A DNA stretch of 64,000 nucleotides from the NCBI GenBank assembly GCA_964562375.1, contig CAZLSW010000005.1, forward strand, positions 1 through 64,000, read 5' to 3'. The translations under genes and the position numbers were made by a program. Below are positions 15,777-24,495 of the stretch, one piece after another. The notes below the pieces were generated by a model. It saw only the letters and a list, made by a program, of their open reading frames with translations. It did no database searches and was not told the DNA's origin. The DNA is from JAJPXC01 sp964562375. GTDB lineage: Bacteria > Bacteroidota > Bacteroidia > Bacteroidales > Muribaculaceae. Numbering within the stretch: the stretch's first letter is position 1; each line of letters starts with the position of its first letter.

Positions 15777-17336
15777 ATGGATGATTTGATGACTGTGGTC
15801 GACTGGTCGCGATGGCAATTCGCGTTAACGGCCATGTACCATTGGCTTTTCGTCCCCCTCACGATCGGCCTTTCGCTAATCGTGGGTATCATGGAAAGCA
15901 TCTACGTCAAGACCGGCCACGAGCGCTGGAAACGCATCACTAAATTCTGGATGACTCTGTTCGGCATCAACTTCGCGTGTGGTGTCGCCACGGGTATTAT
16001 CTTGGAATTTGAGTTCGGCACCAACTGGAGCAACTACTCATGGTTCGTAGGAGACATCTTCGGTGCCCCTCTCGCTATCGAGGGCCTCTTCGCCTTCTTC
16101 CTCGAGTCGACCTTTGTGGCCGTCATGTTCTTCGGCTGGAACAAGGTGGGCAAGGGCTTCCACCTGGCCGCCACATGGTTGACCGCTTTCGGTGTGTGCC
16201 TCTCCGCCCTGTGGATCCTCGTGGCCAACTCATGGATGCAGTACCCGGCGGGTATGGAGTTCGACCCGGCGCAGATGCGCAACGTCATGGACTCGTTCTG
16301 GGACGTGGTCTTCTCCCCGGTGGCCGTCAACAAATTCTTCCACACCGTCTTCTCGGGCTGGGTGCTCGGTGGCGTGTTCGTCATCGGCGTAAGCTGCTGG
16401 TTCATGTGGCGTAAGCGCCACGTGCCCATGGCCGTCAGCTCCATCAAGGTGGCCGTGTGGGTAGGTGTCATCGGCATCCTCCTCACTATCTGGACCGGCG
16501 ACGGCTCGGCAGTTGTAGTAGCCCGCGTGCAGCCCATGAAGCTCGCCGCTATGGAGGGCCTCTACCACGGCACTAAGGGCCAGAGCCTCGTGGGCTTTGG
16601 CGTGCTCAACCCCTTGAAGGAGCCGGGAAACGACGAGCCTGAAATGCTCTTCTCGGTCGACATCCCCAAGGGACTGTCGATTCTGGCCAACCACGACCCC
16701 GAGTCGTTCGTGGCCGGTATTGACGACCTCATCGCCGGCGTGTCGATCGACGCCAACGGCGACACCATCAACACCGTAAGCTACGCCGAGCGCATCGCCC
16801 GAGGCAAAGCCTCCCACGAGGCCCTGCGCCGATTCGACGAGGCGATGGCCCAAGGCGACACAGCCGCGATGGACGCCGCGCGCGCCGACATCAAGAAGGA
16901 CTTCCCCTACTTCGGTTACGGCTACTACGACGACCCCAAGGATCTCGTTCCCCCAGTGGGTGTCACCTTCTACTTCTTCCGCGTGATGGTGATCTTGGGC
17001 GGATTCCTCTTCGTTTGGCTCGTCGGGATGTGGTTTGCCGCCTACCGCAAGCCCACCGCGCTTGAGAACAAGTGGGTGTGCTGGCTGGGTCTCCTAAGCA
17101 TCGCCCTCGTGTGGATCTGCTCCGAGGCCGGCTGGATTGTGGCCGAGGTAGGCCGTCAACCTTGGGTGATTCAGGACCTTATGCCCACCCGCGCCGCCAT
17201 CTCGGAGGTGCAGAGCGGCTCGGTAATTACAACCTTCTGGATGTTTGCCGCAGTGTTCACCGCCATGCTCATCGCCGAGGCAAGCATCATGCTCCGCTAC
17301 ATCGGCAAGGTTACTAAAAGCAATGATGAATTTTAA
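15777..17336 (+). CDS. cydA: Cytochrome bd ubiquinol oxidase subunit I
   Basis: Inner-membrane quinol:O2 oxidoreductase subunit carrying hemes b558, b595 and d, for high-affinity oxygen reduction. It has 519 residues, the usual Bacteroidota length, with about nine membrane helices. The N-terminus 'DWSRWQFALTAMYHWLFVPL' carries the conserved His22 ligand, 'NKFFHTVFSGW' the second His (~189) and 'FYFFRVMVILGG' the conserved Met (~404). The periplasmic Q-loop region between about 240 and 400 is present. cydB follows after 15 nt, DUF4492 precedes. In this anaerobe-rich group the oxidase supports growth in nanomolar oxygen and scavenges O2. Confidence 0.97.
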   Translation: MDDLMTVVDWSRWQFALTAMYHWLFVPLTIGLSLIVGIMESIYVKTGHERWKRITKFWMTLFGINFACGVATGIILEFEFGTNWSNYSWFVGDIFGAPLAIEGLFAFFLESTFVAVMFFGWNKVGKGFHLAATWLTAFGVCLSALWILVANSWMQYPAGMEFDPAQMRNVMDSFWDVVFSPVAVNKFFHTVFSGWVLGGVFVIGVSCWFMWRKRHVPMAVSSIKVAVWVGVIGILLTIWTGDGSAVVVARVQPMKLAAMEGLYHGTKGQSLVGFGVLNPLKEPGNDEPEMLFSVDIPKGLSILANHDPESFVAGIDDLIAGVSIDANGDTINTVSYAERIARGKASHEALRRFDEAMAQGDTAAMDAARADIKKDFPYFGYGYYDDPKDLVPPVGVTFYFFRVMVILGGFLFVWLVGMWFAAYRKPTALENKWVCWLGLLSIALVWICSEAGWIVAEVGRQPWVIQDLMPTRAAISEVQSGSVITTFWMFAAVFTAMLIAEASIMLRYIGKVTKSNDEF

Positions 17337-17351
17337 ACGATTGACCTGATT

Positions 17352-18494
17352 ATGACTACTTTAGAAGCATTACAAAATTACTGGTGGTTGCTGATTTGCG
17401 TCTTGGGCGCAATCCTCGTGCTCATGCTCATGGTGCAGGGCGGTCAATCGATGCTGATGTGCACCCGCGAGGAGATCGACCGCACGATGATGGTCAACTC
17501 CCTGGGTCGCAAGTGGGAATTGACATTCACCACCCTCGTTGTGTTTGGCGGCGCTTTCTTCGCCTCCTTCCCATTGTTCTACTCCACCAGCTTCGGCGGT
17601 GCCTACTGGCTGTGGATGTTGATTCTGTTCAGCTTTGTTATTCAGGCCGTTAGCTATGAGTTCCGTCGCAAACCCGGCAATATCTTTGGCACGCGCACCT
17701 ACGACGCCTGCTTGCTGATCAACGGCTGCGTGGGCTGCATCCTGCTGGGCGTGGCCGTGGCAATGATGTTCTTCGGCGCCGAGTTTGACGTCGCCAAGGG
17801 CAACATCCTCGACGGCTCCTCGCCCGTGATCTCCACCTGGTCACCGCCCCACGGCTTGGAGGCGATTGTCTCCCTGCGCTGCCTCTGCCTGGGCGTGGCC
17901 GTGCTGTTCCTTGCTCGCACGCAAGCCGCACTCTACTTCCTCAACAACATCGACGGCGACGAGCGTTTCGCCTCCTTGAACCGCCGCCGCGTCCTCATCA
18001 ACGGCCTGATCTTCGTGGTATTCTTCCTGGGCTTCCTCGCCCTGATTTTCTTCCACAACGGCTGGGAATATGGCGCCGACGGCTCGATCACCGAGGCCTA
18101 CGGCAAATATTTCTGGAACCTGCTGGATCTCTGGTGGTTTGGCATCTGCTTCGTGTTAGGAGTGCTGATGGTACTCTACGCCATCGGACGCTCAGCCTTC
18201 GACGCCCACTGGAAGCGCGGCATCTGGTGGAGTGGTCTCGGCACCGTCCTGGTAGTCACCGCTTTGCTCGCCATCGCTGGCTACAACAACACCCCCTACT
18301 ACCCCTCGCTGCTCAACCCCGAGGCTTCGTTGACGATACGCAACTCCTCGTCAACCGAGTTCACCTTGACGGTAATGACCTGGGTATCAGGCGTGGTGCC
18401 TATCGTAGTGGCCTATATCGCCTACGTGTGGTACCGCATGGACCGCCAGCCCATCACCCCCGCCGAGATGGAAGCACCTGGACACAAGTATTAA
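17352..18494 (+). CDS. cydB: Cytochrome bd ubiquinol oxidase subunit II
   Basis: Second subunit of the bd oxidase, 380 residues with about eight to nine membrane helices. Typical sequence is seen at 'YWWLLICVLGAILVLMLMVQ' near the N-terminus, 'GRKWELTFTTLVVFGGAFFA', 'YPSLLNPEASLTIRNSSSTE' (a CydB-typical loop) and 'VVAYIAYVWYRM' at the end. It follows cydA by 15 nt in the same transcript. Its last codons and stop lie inside a 16-bp inverted repeat; an intrinsic terminator follows. No cydX-like small ORF was found after it. Confidence 0.96.
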   Translation: MTTLEALQNYWWLLICVLGAILVLMLMVQGGQSMLMCTREEIDRTMMVNSLGRKWELTFTTLVVFGGAFFASFPLFYSTSFGGAYWLWMLILFSFVIQAVSYEFRRKPGNIFGTRTYDACLLINGCVGCILLGVAVAMMFFGAEFDVAKGNILDGSSPVISTWSPPHGLEAIVSLRCLCLGVAVLFLARTQAALYFLNNIDGDERFASLNRRRVLINGLIFVVFFLGFLALIFFHNGWEYGADGSITEAYGKYFWNLLDLWWFGICFVLGVLMVLYAIGRSAFDAHWKRGIWWSGLGTVLVVTALLAIAGYNNTPYYPSLLNPEASLTIRNSSSTEFTLTVMTWVSGVVPIVVAYIAYVWYRMDRQPITPAEMEAPGHKY

Positions 18495-18517
18495 GGCCTG
18501 GGGCCTTAATACTTGTG
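18483..18517. repeat. 16-bp perfect inverted repeat spanning the cydB stop
   Basis: Arms 18483-18498 and 18502-18517 around TGG; the left arm includes the last codons and the TAA of cydB (18492-18494). A third, shorter copy (AAGTATTAAGG) follows at about 18528-18538. It could stall or protect the 3' end of the mRNA, or be a scar of repeat expansion. Confidence 0.8.
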
Positions 18518-18552
18518 GCCAAGGATGAAGTATTAAGGTTAAAGGATAATGG

Positions 18553-18590
18553 AGCGAGCGGAAACCATTCCGCTCGCTTTGTTGTTGTAA
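18553..18590 (+). terminator. Intrinsic terminator of the cydAB operon
   Basis: AGCGAGCGGAA (18553-18563) pairs perfectly with TTCCGCTCGCT (18568-18578) around ACCA; the T-rich TTGTTGTTG follows. Confidence 0.85.
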
Positions 18591-18609
18591 CAATAAAATC
18601 GCTACAACT

Positions 18610-19671
18610 ATGAAGCTACAATCTATCCTCATCGGCGCCGCCGCGCTCGTGGCCGCCGCATCAGCCCCGCAGACGGCCTCCGCCTGCTCCCGTATATTAT
18701 ATGTAGGCGACACCACCGCTACCGCCAACGAGCAGCTACGCATCGTGGGCCGCTCGCTCGACTGGGCAACGCCCATCCCCACCAACATCTACGTCTACCC
18801 CCGCGGCATGCACAAGGTGGGCAACACCACCCCCGGCTCGATTGAGTGGACCTCGAAATACGGTGCCGTCTACGCCGTGAGCTACGACGGCGGCATCACC
18901 GAAGGCATGAACGAGAAAGGCTTGGTAATCAACGGATTGTTCTGCCGTGGCACCGTCTACGACAACGAGGAGACAATGAAACTCCCCGGTATGTCGCTCG
19001 CCGTATTCGTGGGCTGGCTACTCGACATGAACGCAACCACGGCCGAGGTAGTGGAGGTGCTCCGGGAGCACAACTTCAACATCTCGGGAGCCACTTTCGA
19101 CGGTGGCACGGTATCGGCTCTCCACTGGGGCATCACCGACCCCTCGGGAGCCTGCGCGGTGCTGGAATTTGACCACGGCGACGTGAAGGTCTACACCGGC
19201 CAGGACCTCCCAGCCTTGACCAACGACCCCGACTTCCCCGCCATGAACGCCATCAACGACTACTGGGTGAAAGTGGGTGGCGAGAACTTCCTCCCCGGCA
19301 CCGTCAAGAGCCCCGATCGCTACGCCCGCGGCTACTTCTTCCAGGGCCACGTTGAGCGCACAAACGACGCCGACCTCGGTCTGACGATCATCCGCACGAT
19401 CCTGTTCAACGTCTCAGTCCCCTATAAGTACACAGTCTCGACCGAGAAGAACGTGTCCTCCACCCAGTGGCGCTCGTTTGCCAACCTGCGCGACCGCCTC
19501 TACTACTTCGACTTGGTGACCAACCGCGGCATCTACTTCGTCGACCTCAAGGCCCTCGACCTCTACCCCGGCGCCCCGGTGCTCAAGCTCGTCACCACCG
19601 ACTACCCCGACTTCTCGGGCTGCATCAACTCCAAGCTGAAAGAATCCAAGCCCTTCACCCCTATGTATTAA
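18610..19671 (+). CDS. Secreted Ntn-type linear amide hydrolase (choloylglycine hydrolase family)
   Basis: A 353-residue member of the choloylglycine hydrolase / penicillin V acylase family, which uses an N-terminal Cys nucleophile to cut linear amides such as conjugated bile salts, penicillin V or acyl homoserine lactones. A signal peptide ends in 'ASA' and exposes Cys26 ('CSRILY'), as needed for autocatalytic maturation. 'GRSLDWA' supplies Arg47 and Asp50 with the family's R-x-x-D spacing; 'EGMNEKGLVINGLF' and 'SALHWGITDPSG' are family signatures. The periplasmic form resembles penicillin V acylase-like bacterial members more than cytosolic Lactobacillus bile salt hydrolases, so the substrate cannot be fixed from sequence. 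Probably monocistronic. Confidence 0.9.
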   Translation: MKLQSILIGAAALVAAASAPQTASACSRILYVGDTTATANEQLRIVGRSLDWATPIPTNIYVYPRGMHKVGNTTPGSIEWTSKYGAVYAVSYDGGITEGMNEKGLVINGLFCRGTVYDNEETMKLPGMSLAVFVGWLLDMNATTAEVVEVLREHNFNISGATFDGGTVSALHWGITDPSGACAVLEFDHGDVKVYTGQDLPALTNDPDFPAMNAINDYWVKVGGENFLPGTVKSPDRYARGYFFQGHVERTNDADLGLTIIRTILFNVSVPYKYTVSTEKNVSSTQWRSFANLRDRLYYFDLVTNRGIYFVDLKALDLYPGAPVLKLVTTDYPDFSGCINSKLKESKPFTPMY

Positions 19672-19762
19672 CGAGTGATTTCAATTGTATTAACGAGTGA
19701 TTTCATTCGACTTAAGTCGATATAAATCGATTTAAGTCGAATGAAATCACAAATGAAATCGT
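19664..19762. repeat. 3'-end duplication plus TCGATT palindromes
   Basis: A 20-nt segment containing the stop codon of the hydrolase gene (19664-19683) is repeated perfectly at 19686-19705, two bases later. It runs into TCGATT-family palindromes (TTCATTCGACTTAAGTCGA, TAAATCGATTTAAGTCGA) to about 19762. Confidence 0.8.
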
Positions 19763-19819
19763 AAAAGCCTCTTTTGCATTATTTTTGACAAATTGTTAGG
19801 TGAATCCCCGAAAAAGTAG

Positions 19820-19827
19820 TAAATTTG
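19820..19827 (+). promoter_or_regulatory. -7 box of gdhA
   Basis: TAAATTTG matches the Bacteroidota -7 consensus 43 nt before the gdhA ATG. The -33 region at the right spacing is only TTAG; TTTTTGAC and AATTGTT lie a little too far upstream. Confidence 0.5.
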
Positions 19828-19869
19828 CGCCCAAAATCGAAATTCACTTAAAAAATTTAATCGCAAAAG

Positions 19870-21207
19870 ATGAAAGCATCAGAAGTACTCGCTGATTTGA
19901 AGCGCCGCTTCCCCAACGAACCCGAATACCTCCAGGCTGTAGAGGAGGTGATCACCACCATCGAGGATACCTACAACGAGCATCCCGAGTTTGACCGCGT
20001 TAACTTGATCGAACGCCTCTGCATTCCCGATCGTATCTTCTCGTTCCGCGTTTCGTGGGTCGACGACAAGGGCAAGGTACAGAACAACATGGGCTACCGC
20101 ATCCAGCACAACAACGCCATTGGCCCGTACAAGGGTGGCATCCGCTTCCACTCATCGGTCAACCAGTCGATCCTCAAGTTCCTCGCCTTCGAGCAGACCT
20201 TCAAAAACTCCCTCACCACGCTCGCCATGGGCGGCGCCAAGGGCGGTAGCGACTTCTCGCCCCGCGGCAAGAGCGACATGGAGGTAATGCGCTTCTGCCA
20301 GGCATTCATGGAGGAGCTCTGGCGCCACATCGGTGCCGACACCGACGTGCCCGCCGGCGACATCGGCGTGGGCGGCCGCGAGGTAGGCTACATGTACGGC
20401 ATGTACAAGAAGATGGCCCGCGAGTTCACCGGCACCTTCACCGGCAAAGGCCGCGAGTTTGGCGGCTCGCTGATCCGTCCCGAGGCTACCGGTTACGGCA
20501 ACGTTTACTTCCTCCTCAACATGCTCAACACCAAGGGTATCGACATCAAGGACAAAAAGGTGGCTATCTCCGGCTCGGGCAACGTGGCCCAGTACACCGC
20601 CGAGAAGCTGCTCCAACTTGGCGCCAAAGTAGTGTCGATGAGCGACTCTGACGGCACAATCTACGTGCCCGACGGCATCACCCAGGAGCAGCTCGACTAC
20701 ATCTTCCGCCTCAAGAACGAGTACCGCGGCCGCATCCGCGAGTTCGCCGAGGAGTACGGTTGCCAATACTTCGAGGGACAACGCCCCTGGCAGCTCGTGA
20801 AGTGCGACATCGCCATGCCCTCCGCCACCCAGAACGAGCTCGACGGCGACGATGCCCGCGCCCTGCTCGCCCAAGGCTGTATCGCCGTTAGCGAGGGAGC
20901 CAATATGCCCTCCACTCCCGAGGCCATCAAGGAATTCCTCCAGGCCCGCATCCTCTACGCCCCCGGCAAGGCTGCCAACGCTGGCGGTGTTTCCGTTTCC
21001 GGCCTTGAGATGGCCCAAAACTCCCAGAAGCTCTCCTGGAGCGCCCAGGAGGTTGACGACAAGCTCAAGCAGATCATGGCTGAGATCCACCACCAGTGCG
21101 AGCTCTTCGGCAAGGAGAAGGACGGCTACATCAACTACGTCAAAGGCGCCAACGTTGCCGGCTTCATGAAGGTAGCCCGCGCGATGATGGCCCAAGGCGT
21201 CCTCTAA
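19870..21207 (+). CDS. gdhA: Glutamate dehydrogenase, hexameric class
   Basis: Converts 2-oxoglutarate plus ammonia to glutamate, the main ammonium assimilation route when ammonia is plentiful. 445 residues, full length. Family blocks are intact: 'GPYKGGIRFHSSVNQSILKF' with the substrate-binding Lys, 'LAMGGAKGGSDFSPRGKSD' with the catalytic Lys, 'DVPAGDIGVGGREVGYM', the Rossmann motif 'VAISGSGNVAQY', and 'EGANMPSTPEA'. The small-hexamer GDH-I layout suggests NADPH use, though the cofactor is not proven by sequence alone. It has its own -7 box and is followed by three GC hairpins before the TPR gene. Confidence 0.97.
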   Translation: MKASEVLADLKRRFPNEPEYLQAVEEVITTIEDTYNEHPEFDRVNLIERLCIPDRIFSFRVSWVDDKGKVQNNMGYRIQHNNAIGPYKGGIRFHSSVNQSILKFLAFEQTFKNSLTTLAMGGAKGGSDFSPRGKSDMEVMRFCQAFMEELWRHIGADTDVPAGDIGVGGREVGYMYGMYKKMAREFTGTFTGKGREFGGSLIRPEATGYGNVYFLLNMLNTKGIDIKDKKVAISGSGNVAQYTAEKLLQLGAKVVSMSDSDGTIYVPDGITQEQLDYIFRLKNEYRGRIREFAEEYGCQYFEGQRPWQLVKCDIAMPSATQNELDGDDARALLAQGCIAVSEGANMPSTPEAIKEFLQARILYAPGKAANAGGVSVSGLEMAQNSQKLSWSAQEVDDKLKQIMAEIHHQCELFGKEKDGYINYVKGANVAGFMKVARAMMAQGVL

Positions 21208-21214
21208 GTAGGAT

Positions 21215-21303
21215 GTCCCGCCGTGCCGGCGGGACAGTCAAGTAGGAAATCCCGCCGTGCCGGCGGGATAGTTAAGTAGGACGTCCCGCCGTGCCGGCGG
21301 GAT
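21215..21303. repeat. GC-hairpin family, three tandem units
   Basis: Units at 21215-21235, 21249-21269 and 21283-21303, 34-nt period, each preceded by AGTAGGAnn. End base pairs differ but stay paired (G-C, A-T, G-T). The array lies between gdhA and the TPR gene. Confidence 0.9.
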
Positions 21304-21319
21304 AGAAAAAAGTTTAACA

Positions 21320-22225
21320 ATGAAAAAACTCATTCTCCCTATCCTCGGGGCCATGGCGCTGTGCGCCATGGCCTCCGATTTAACCACCGCGCAAAAGCTC
21401 GCCGACGCCATCCCACGCGAAAAGTCGGCGGAGGCCACATCGGAGGATATAGAGCCGATGCTGCCCGCCGGCATGCTCCCCCTAATCGAGCAGGCCGACT
21501 CCCTCATCGCCATCCCCGACCTCCCCGGCGCCGCCACACTCATGCGGCAGGCCATCGACATCGAGCCCACATCGCCTGCCGCCGCGATGCTGTGGAGCAA
21601 CCTCGGCGTGATACGTCAGCAACTCGGTGACCCCGAGGGCGCGCTCGCGGCTGTCGACTCGGCCGCGATGATCGTCCCCGGCTCTACCAAACTAATGCTC
21701 GCCCGGGCGCGCGCCCTAATGGCCCTCAACCGCAAGCAGGACGCCATCGACCAATACACCGCCGTGGCCGAGCGCGACTCCACCCTCACCGAACCCCACT
21801 TCTACCTCGGCATGATCGCATTCCGCGACGGCGACATGGACCGCGCCCAAACCTGTTTCGAGCGCCTCCGCTCCCTCGCCCCCGCCGACGAGTCGACCCA
21901 CCTCGCCTGGGCCTCCCTCTACACCGCCCGCGGCCTCCATCGCGACGCCGTGCGCGAATACCGCCTGCTCGTCGAATGCGCTCCCGAGGAGGAATACCTC
22001 TCCGGCCTGACCGAAAACCTCATCGCCCTCGACGAACTCTCCGAAGCGATGCAGACCGTCAACCAAGCCATCCAGCGCTACCCCGACGTGGCCGACCTCT
22101 ACCTACTCCGCGCCATCGTCAACAAGCGTCTCTACCTCTACGACGACGCCCGCGCCGACGCCCGCCAGGCTGTCGCCCTCGGCGCCTCCCCCGCCGCCGT
22201 CAACGCCACCCTCAACAGCTTTTAG
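21320..22225 (+). CDS. Periplasmic TPR protein
   Basis: 301 residues with a signal peptide (MKKLILPILGAMALCAMA) and at least five tetratricopeptide-type helical repeats, for example 'AAAMLWSNLGVIRQQLGDPE', 'TKLMLARARALMALNRKQDA', 'TEPHFYLGMIAFRDGDMDRA', 'STHLAWASLYTARGLHRDA' and 'ADLYLLRAIVNKRLYLYDDA'. TPRs mediate protein-protein contacts; the partner is unknown. It lies 112 nt behind gdhA across the hairpin array, so a shared transcript is possible but not evident. Confidence 0.85.
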   Translation: MKKLILPILGAMALCAMASDLTTAQKLADAIPREKSAEATSEDIEPMLPAGMLPLIEQADSLIAIPDLPGAATLMRQAIDIEPTSPAAAMLWSNLGVIRQQLGDPEGALAAVDSAAMIVPGSTKLMLARARALMALNRKQDAIDQYTAVAERDSTLTEPHFYLGMIAFRDGDMDRAQTCFERLRSLAPADESTHLAWASLYTARGLHRDAVREYRLLVECAPEEEYLSGLTENLIALDELSEAMQTVNQAIQRYPDVADLYLLRAIVNKRLYLYDDARADARQAVALGASPAAVNATLNSF

Positions 22226-22329
22226 CAGTTGGCTCTGGCAACACCTCCCACAACTGATCCGGTTGACCCGACCACTCCGATTATATATCGTCCCACCTTT
22301 CATATCGCCAACCAATCTACCGCGAAGAT

Positions 22330-22369
22330 CCCACCCCTACCCCACCCCCGCCATTTCCCACCCCACCTT
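22330..22369 (-). other. G-quadruplex-type tract upstream of the AIPR operon
   Basis: The plus strand has C-runs CCC-A-CCCC-TA-CCCC-A-CCCCC (22330-22349) and further CCC and CCCC runs to 22364. The minus strand therefore reads four or more G-runs with 1-2 nt loops, a strong quadruplex motif, about 50-90 nt upstream of the candidate promoter. The rest of 22226-22464 shows no gene. Confidence 0.6.
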
Positions 22370-22416
22370 TTAACATTTAAAAACACAAAAATCGCCGGAA
22401 GTTCATACAAATACCT

Positions 22417-22424
22417 TACCTTTG
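22417..22424 (+). promoter_or_regulatory. -7 box of the AIPR operon
   Basis: TACCTTTG matches TAnnTTTG exactly, 40 nt before the ATG at 22465. No good TTTG -33 box is visible at 19-21 nt, which could mean activator dependence or simply a weak promoter. Confidence 0.5.
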
Positions 22425-22464
22425 CAAAAACTAGTTCAACTAATACTATTTTCCTTAATAAACC

Positions 22465-24495
22465 ATGGATATCCGAGAATTCGCGACTCAATTTATGGAA
22501 AATGTCAACGCTATGGTTGACATGGAGGGCTCTACTCCCGAGGAAGAGATCGCCCAGTCCATTATTGAATATATGGAGGACGCTGGCGAAGTTGGTGCCC
22601 CTGAAATCTGCTCGTTCAAGAAAAAAGGAGCGGCCATAAGCGCTTACGACTACAACGATGAAAACAACTCATTGGACCTGTTCATCTTAGTTCCCACCGA
22701 CACTCTCCTTGGCAAAATCAACAACGGCAAAATCGACAGCGCTTTCAGCAAGATGTACCGATTCTATGATGAGGTAACTAAAGGGACGTTATTAAAAGAT
22801 GATGAAAGCCCCAATAGCGAACTTCAAGACGCTCAAGATCTTATCGCATCGTGCAAAGGTAAAGTAGGGACATTGCGTCTATACGTCTTGACTAACGGGT
22901 TATCGGAATACGATACCTCCACGGTGGATGACGAGGAAAACGGCTTCATCATGGAACAAAACGTGTGGGATATCCAACGCGTTTATCAACAACACTGCGT
23001 GAAAGCGGGCAAAGACAAAATTGAGATTGATTTCCCACAGATGTACGACACGGATTTGCAGTGTCTAAAAATGGCCCGCAACGCCACTGATCTTGACGCC
23101 TATTTGGCCATTATCCCAGGAGTGATTTTGGCTCGCATCTACAAAAAATTCCAACACGGGCTGTTGGAGAAGAACGTGCGTACCTTCTTGCAATTCAAGA
23201 GTAAGGTTAACCGCGGAATCCGCAAGACATTGCAGGAACAGCCCGACATGTTCTTCTCCTATAACAACGGCATCTCCACCACCGCGAGCGAAATAGAGAC
23301 CATCGAGCGCGATGGGGCATTATATATCACACGCTTGGTTAACTGGCAAATAGTTAACGGGGGACAAACCACCGCCTCCATTGCATCCACATATAGCGAA
23401 CGTGGAGCCGACCTTTCCAAGGTATTTGTGCCGATGAAGATTTCTGTAATAAACAACAAGGAGAAAGACACAGAAATAGTGGGGAACATCTCCCGATATG
23501 CCAACAGCCAAACAGCTGTAAAGGATTCCGATTTCTCGGCCAACGACCCGTATCTCGTTGATCTTGAAAACCTATCTCGTAGCGAATGGGTTCCTAACGG
23601 CAAGATGAAGCCCGTAACCAAATGGTATTTTGAGCGCACACGTGGCCAATACCTCGATGAACTTGCCCAAAAGACAGGAGCTGACGAGCGCATGTTCCGC
23701 ACGACCTATCCCAAGAACCAAAAACTTGTCAAGACCGACATCGCCAAATACCAAATGTGCTGGAACCAACGACCCGAACTCAGCATTAGCGGCGGCGAAA
23801 AGAACTATCAAGCCTTTGTCAAGGAGATTAAAGCCAATCCAGTAAAGGTGAATGCCAAATATTACCACCACCTGATAGCCAAAGCTATCTTATTCAAGAA
23901 GATGGATAAGATTGTCAAGGAATTTGACCTCGGCGGTTACAAATCGTACGTCAACACCTACACCTTGGCGGCCCTCTCCTATCTGTCGAAGAAGACTCTC
24001 AACCTCGATTACATCTGGGAGCACCAAGACATACAGCCAGAACTGGCCGAGACTATCCGACAAATAGTGCCAACCATATGGTCACATCTTTCCGAACAAC
24101 ATTCAGGCTCCACCTCCTACAAGTACACCCCACGCGAATGGGCTTCTCGCGCCAAATGTTGGGAAGAGCTAAAAGTAAAGCTGTCCCAACTACCTAAGTT
24201 GCCCGAGGAGTTGCTGTTCACGCCTGAAGAGATGGTAGATGATGACATGAACCAAGCCCAAAAGGTACTATTAGCCGAAATGTGGCAAGTACCCGCAAAC
24301 ATATGGTTTGAGATGTCGGCATGGGCCAAGGAGCGCGGAGCCCTTACGCCAATGTACCGCAAGATGGCTTATAGCTTTGGACGTTTCAAGGCCAACAATC
24401 GCATGTTCTCCATCAAGCAAGCCACAGAGGGCAAAAAAATACTCTCCTCGTTGATAGAATTAGGCTACGAGCCATCCTCACCCATCGCTAAATGA
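22465..24495 (+). CDS. AIPR family (abortive infection phage resistance) protein
   Basis: 676 residues. The AIPR signature is clear: 'RTFLQFKSKVNRGIRKTL' (239-256), 'MFFSYNNGISTTAS' (262-275) and 'NWQIVNGGQTTASI' (293-306), then 'SNSQTAVKDSDFSANDPYLV'-like sequence as 'ANSQTAVKDSDFSANDPYLV'. The family was named from lactococcal abortive-infection genes and is frequent in restriction-like defence clusters; the biochemical activity is not settled. The first ~230 residues are divergent, with an acidic patch ('YDYNDENNSLDLFILV') where relatives can carry a nuclease-like fold. First gene of a tight four-gene operon, overlapping the next by 4 nt. AT-richer than the flanks, consistent with horizontal transfer. 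Confidence 0.88.
   Translation: MDIREFATQFMENVNAMVDMEGSTPEEEIAQSIIEYMEDAGEVGAPEICSFKKKGAAISAYDYNDENNSLDLFILVPTDTLLGKINNGKIDSAFSKMYRFYDEVTKGTLLKDDESPNSELQDAQDLIASCKGKVGTLRLYVLTNGLSEYDTSTVDDEENGFIMEQNVWDIQRVYQQHCVKAGKDKIEIDFPQMYDTDLQCLKMARNATDLDAYLAIIPGVILARIYKKFQHGLLEKNVRTFLQFKSKVNRGIRKTLQEQPDMFFSYNNGISTTASEIETIERDGALYITRLVNWQIVNGGQTTASIASTYSERGADLSKVFVPMKISVINNKEKDTEIVGNISRYANSQTAVKDSDFSANDPYLVDLENLSRSEWVPNGKMKPVTKWYFERTRGQYLDELAQKTGADERMFRTTYPKNQKLVKTDIAKYQMCWNQRPELSISGGEKNYQAFVKEIKANPVKVNAKYYHHLIAKAILFKKMDKIVKEFDLGGYKSYVNTYTLAALSYLSKKTLNLDYIWEHQDIQPELAETIRQIVPTIWSHLSEQHSGSTSYKYTPREWASRAKCWEELKVKLSQLPKLPEELLFTPEEMVDDDMNQAQKVLLAEMWQVPANIWFEMSAWAKERGALTPMYRKMAYSFGRFKANNRMFSIKQATEGKKILSSLIELGYEPSSPIAK

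Noticed and set aside
22229..22639. 136-residue plus-strand frame overlapping the start of the AIPR gene
   Set aside because: Runs through the C-rich tract and promoter region and overlaps a well-supported CDS in another frame.
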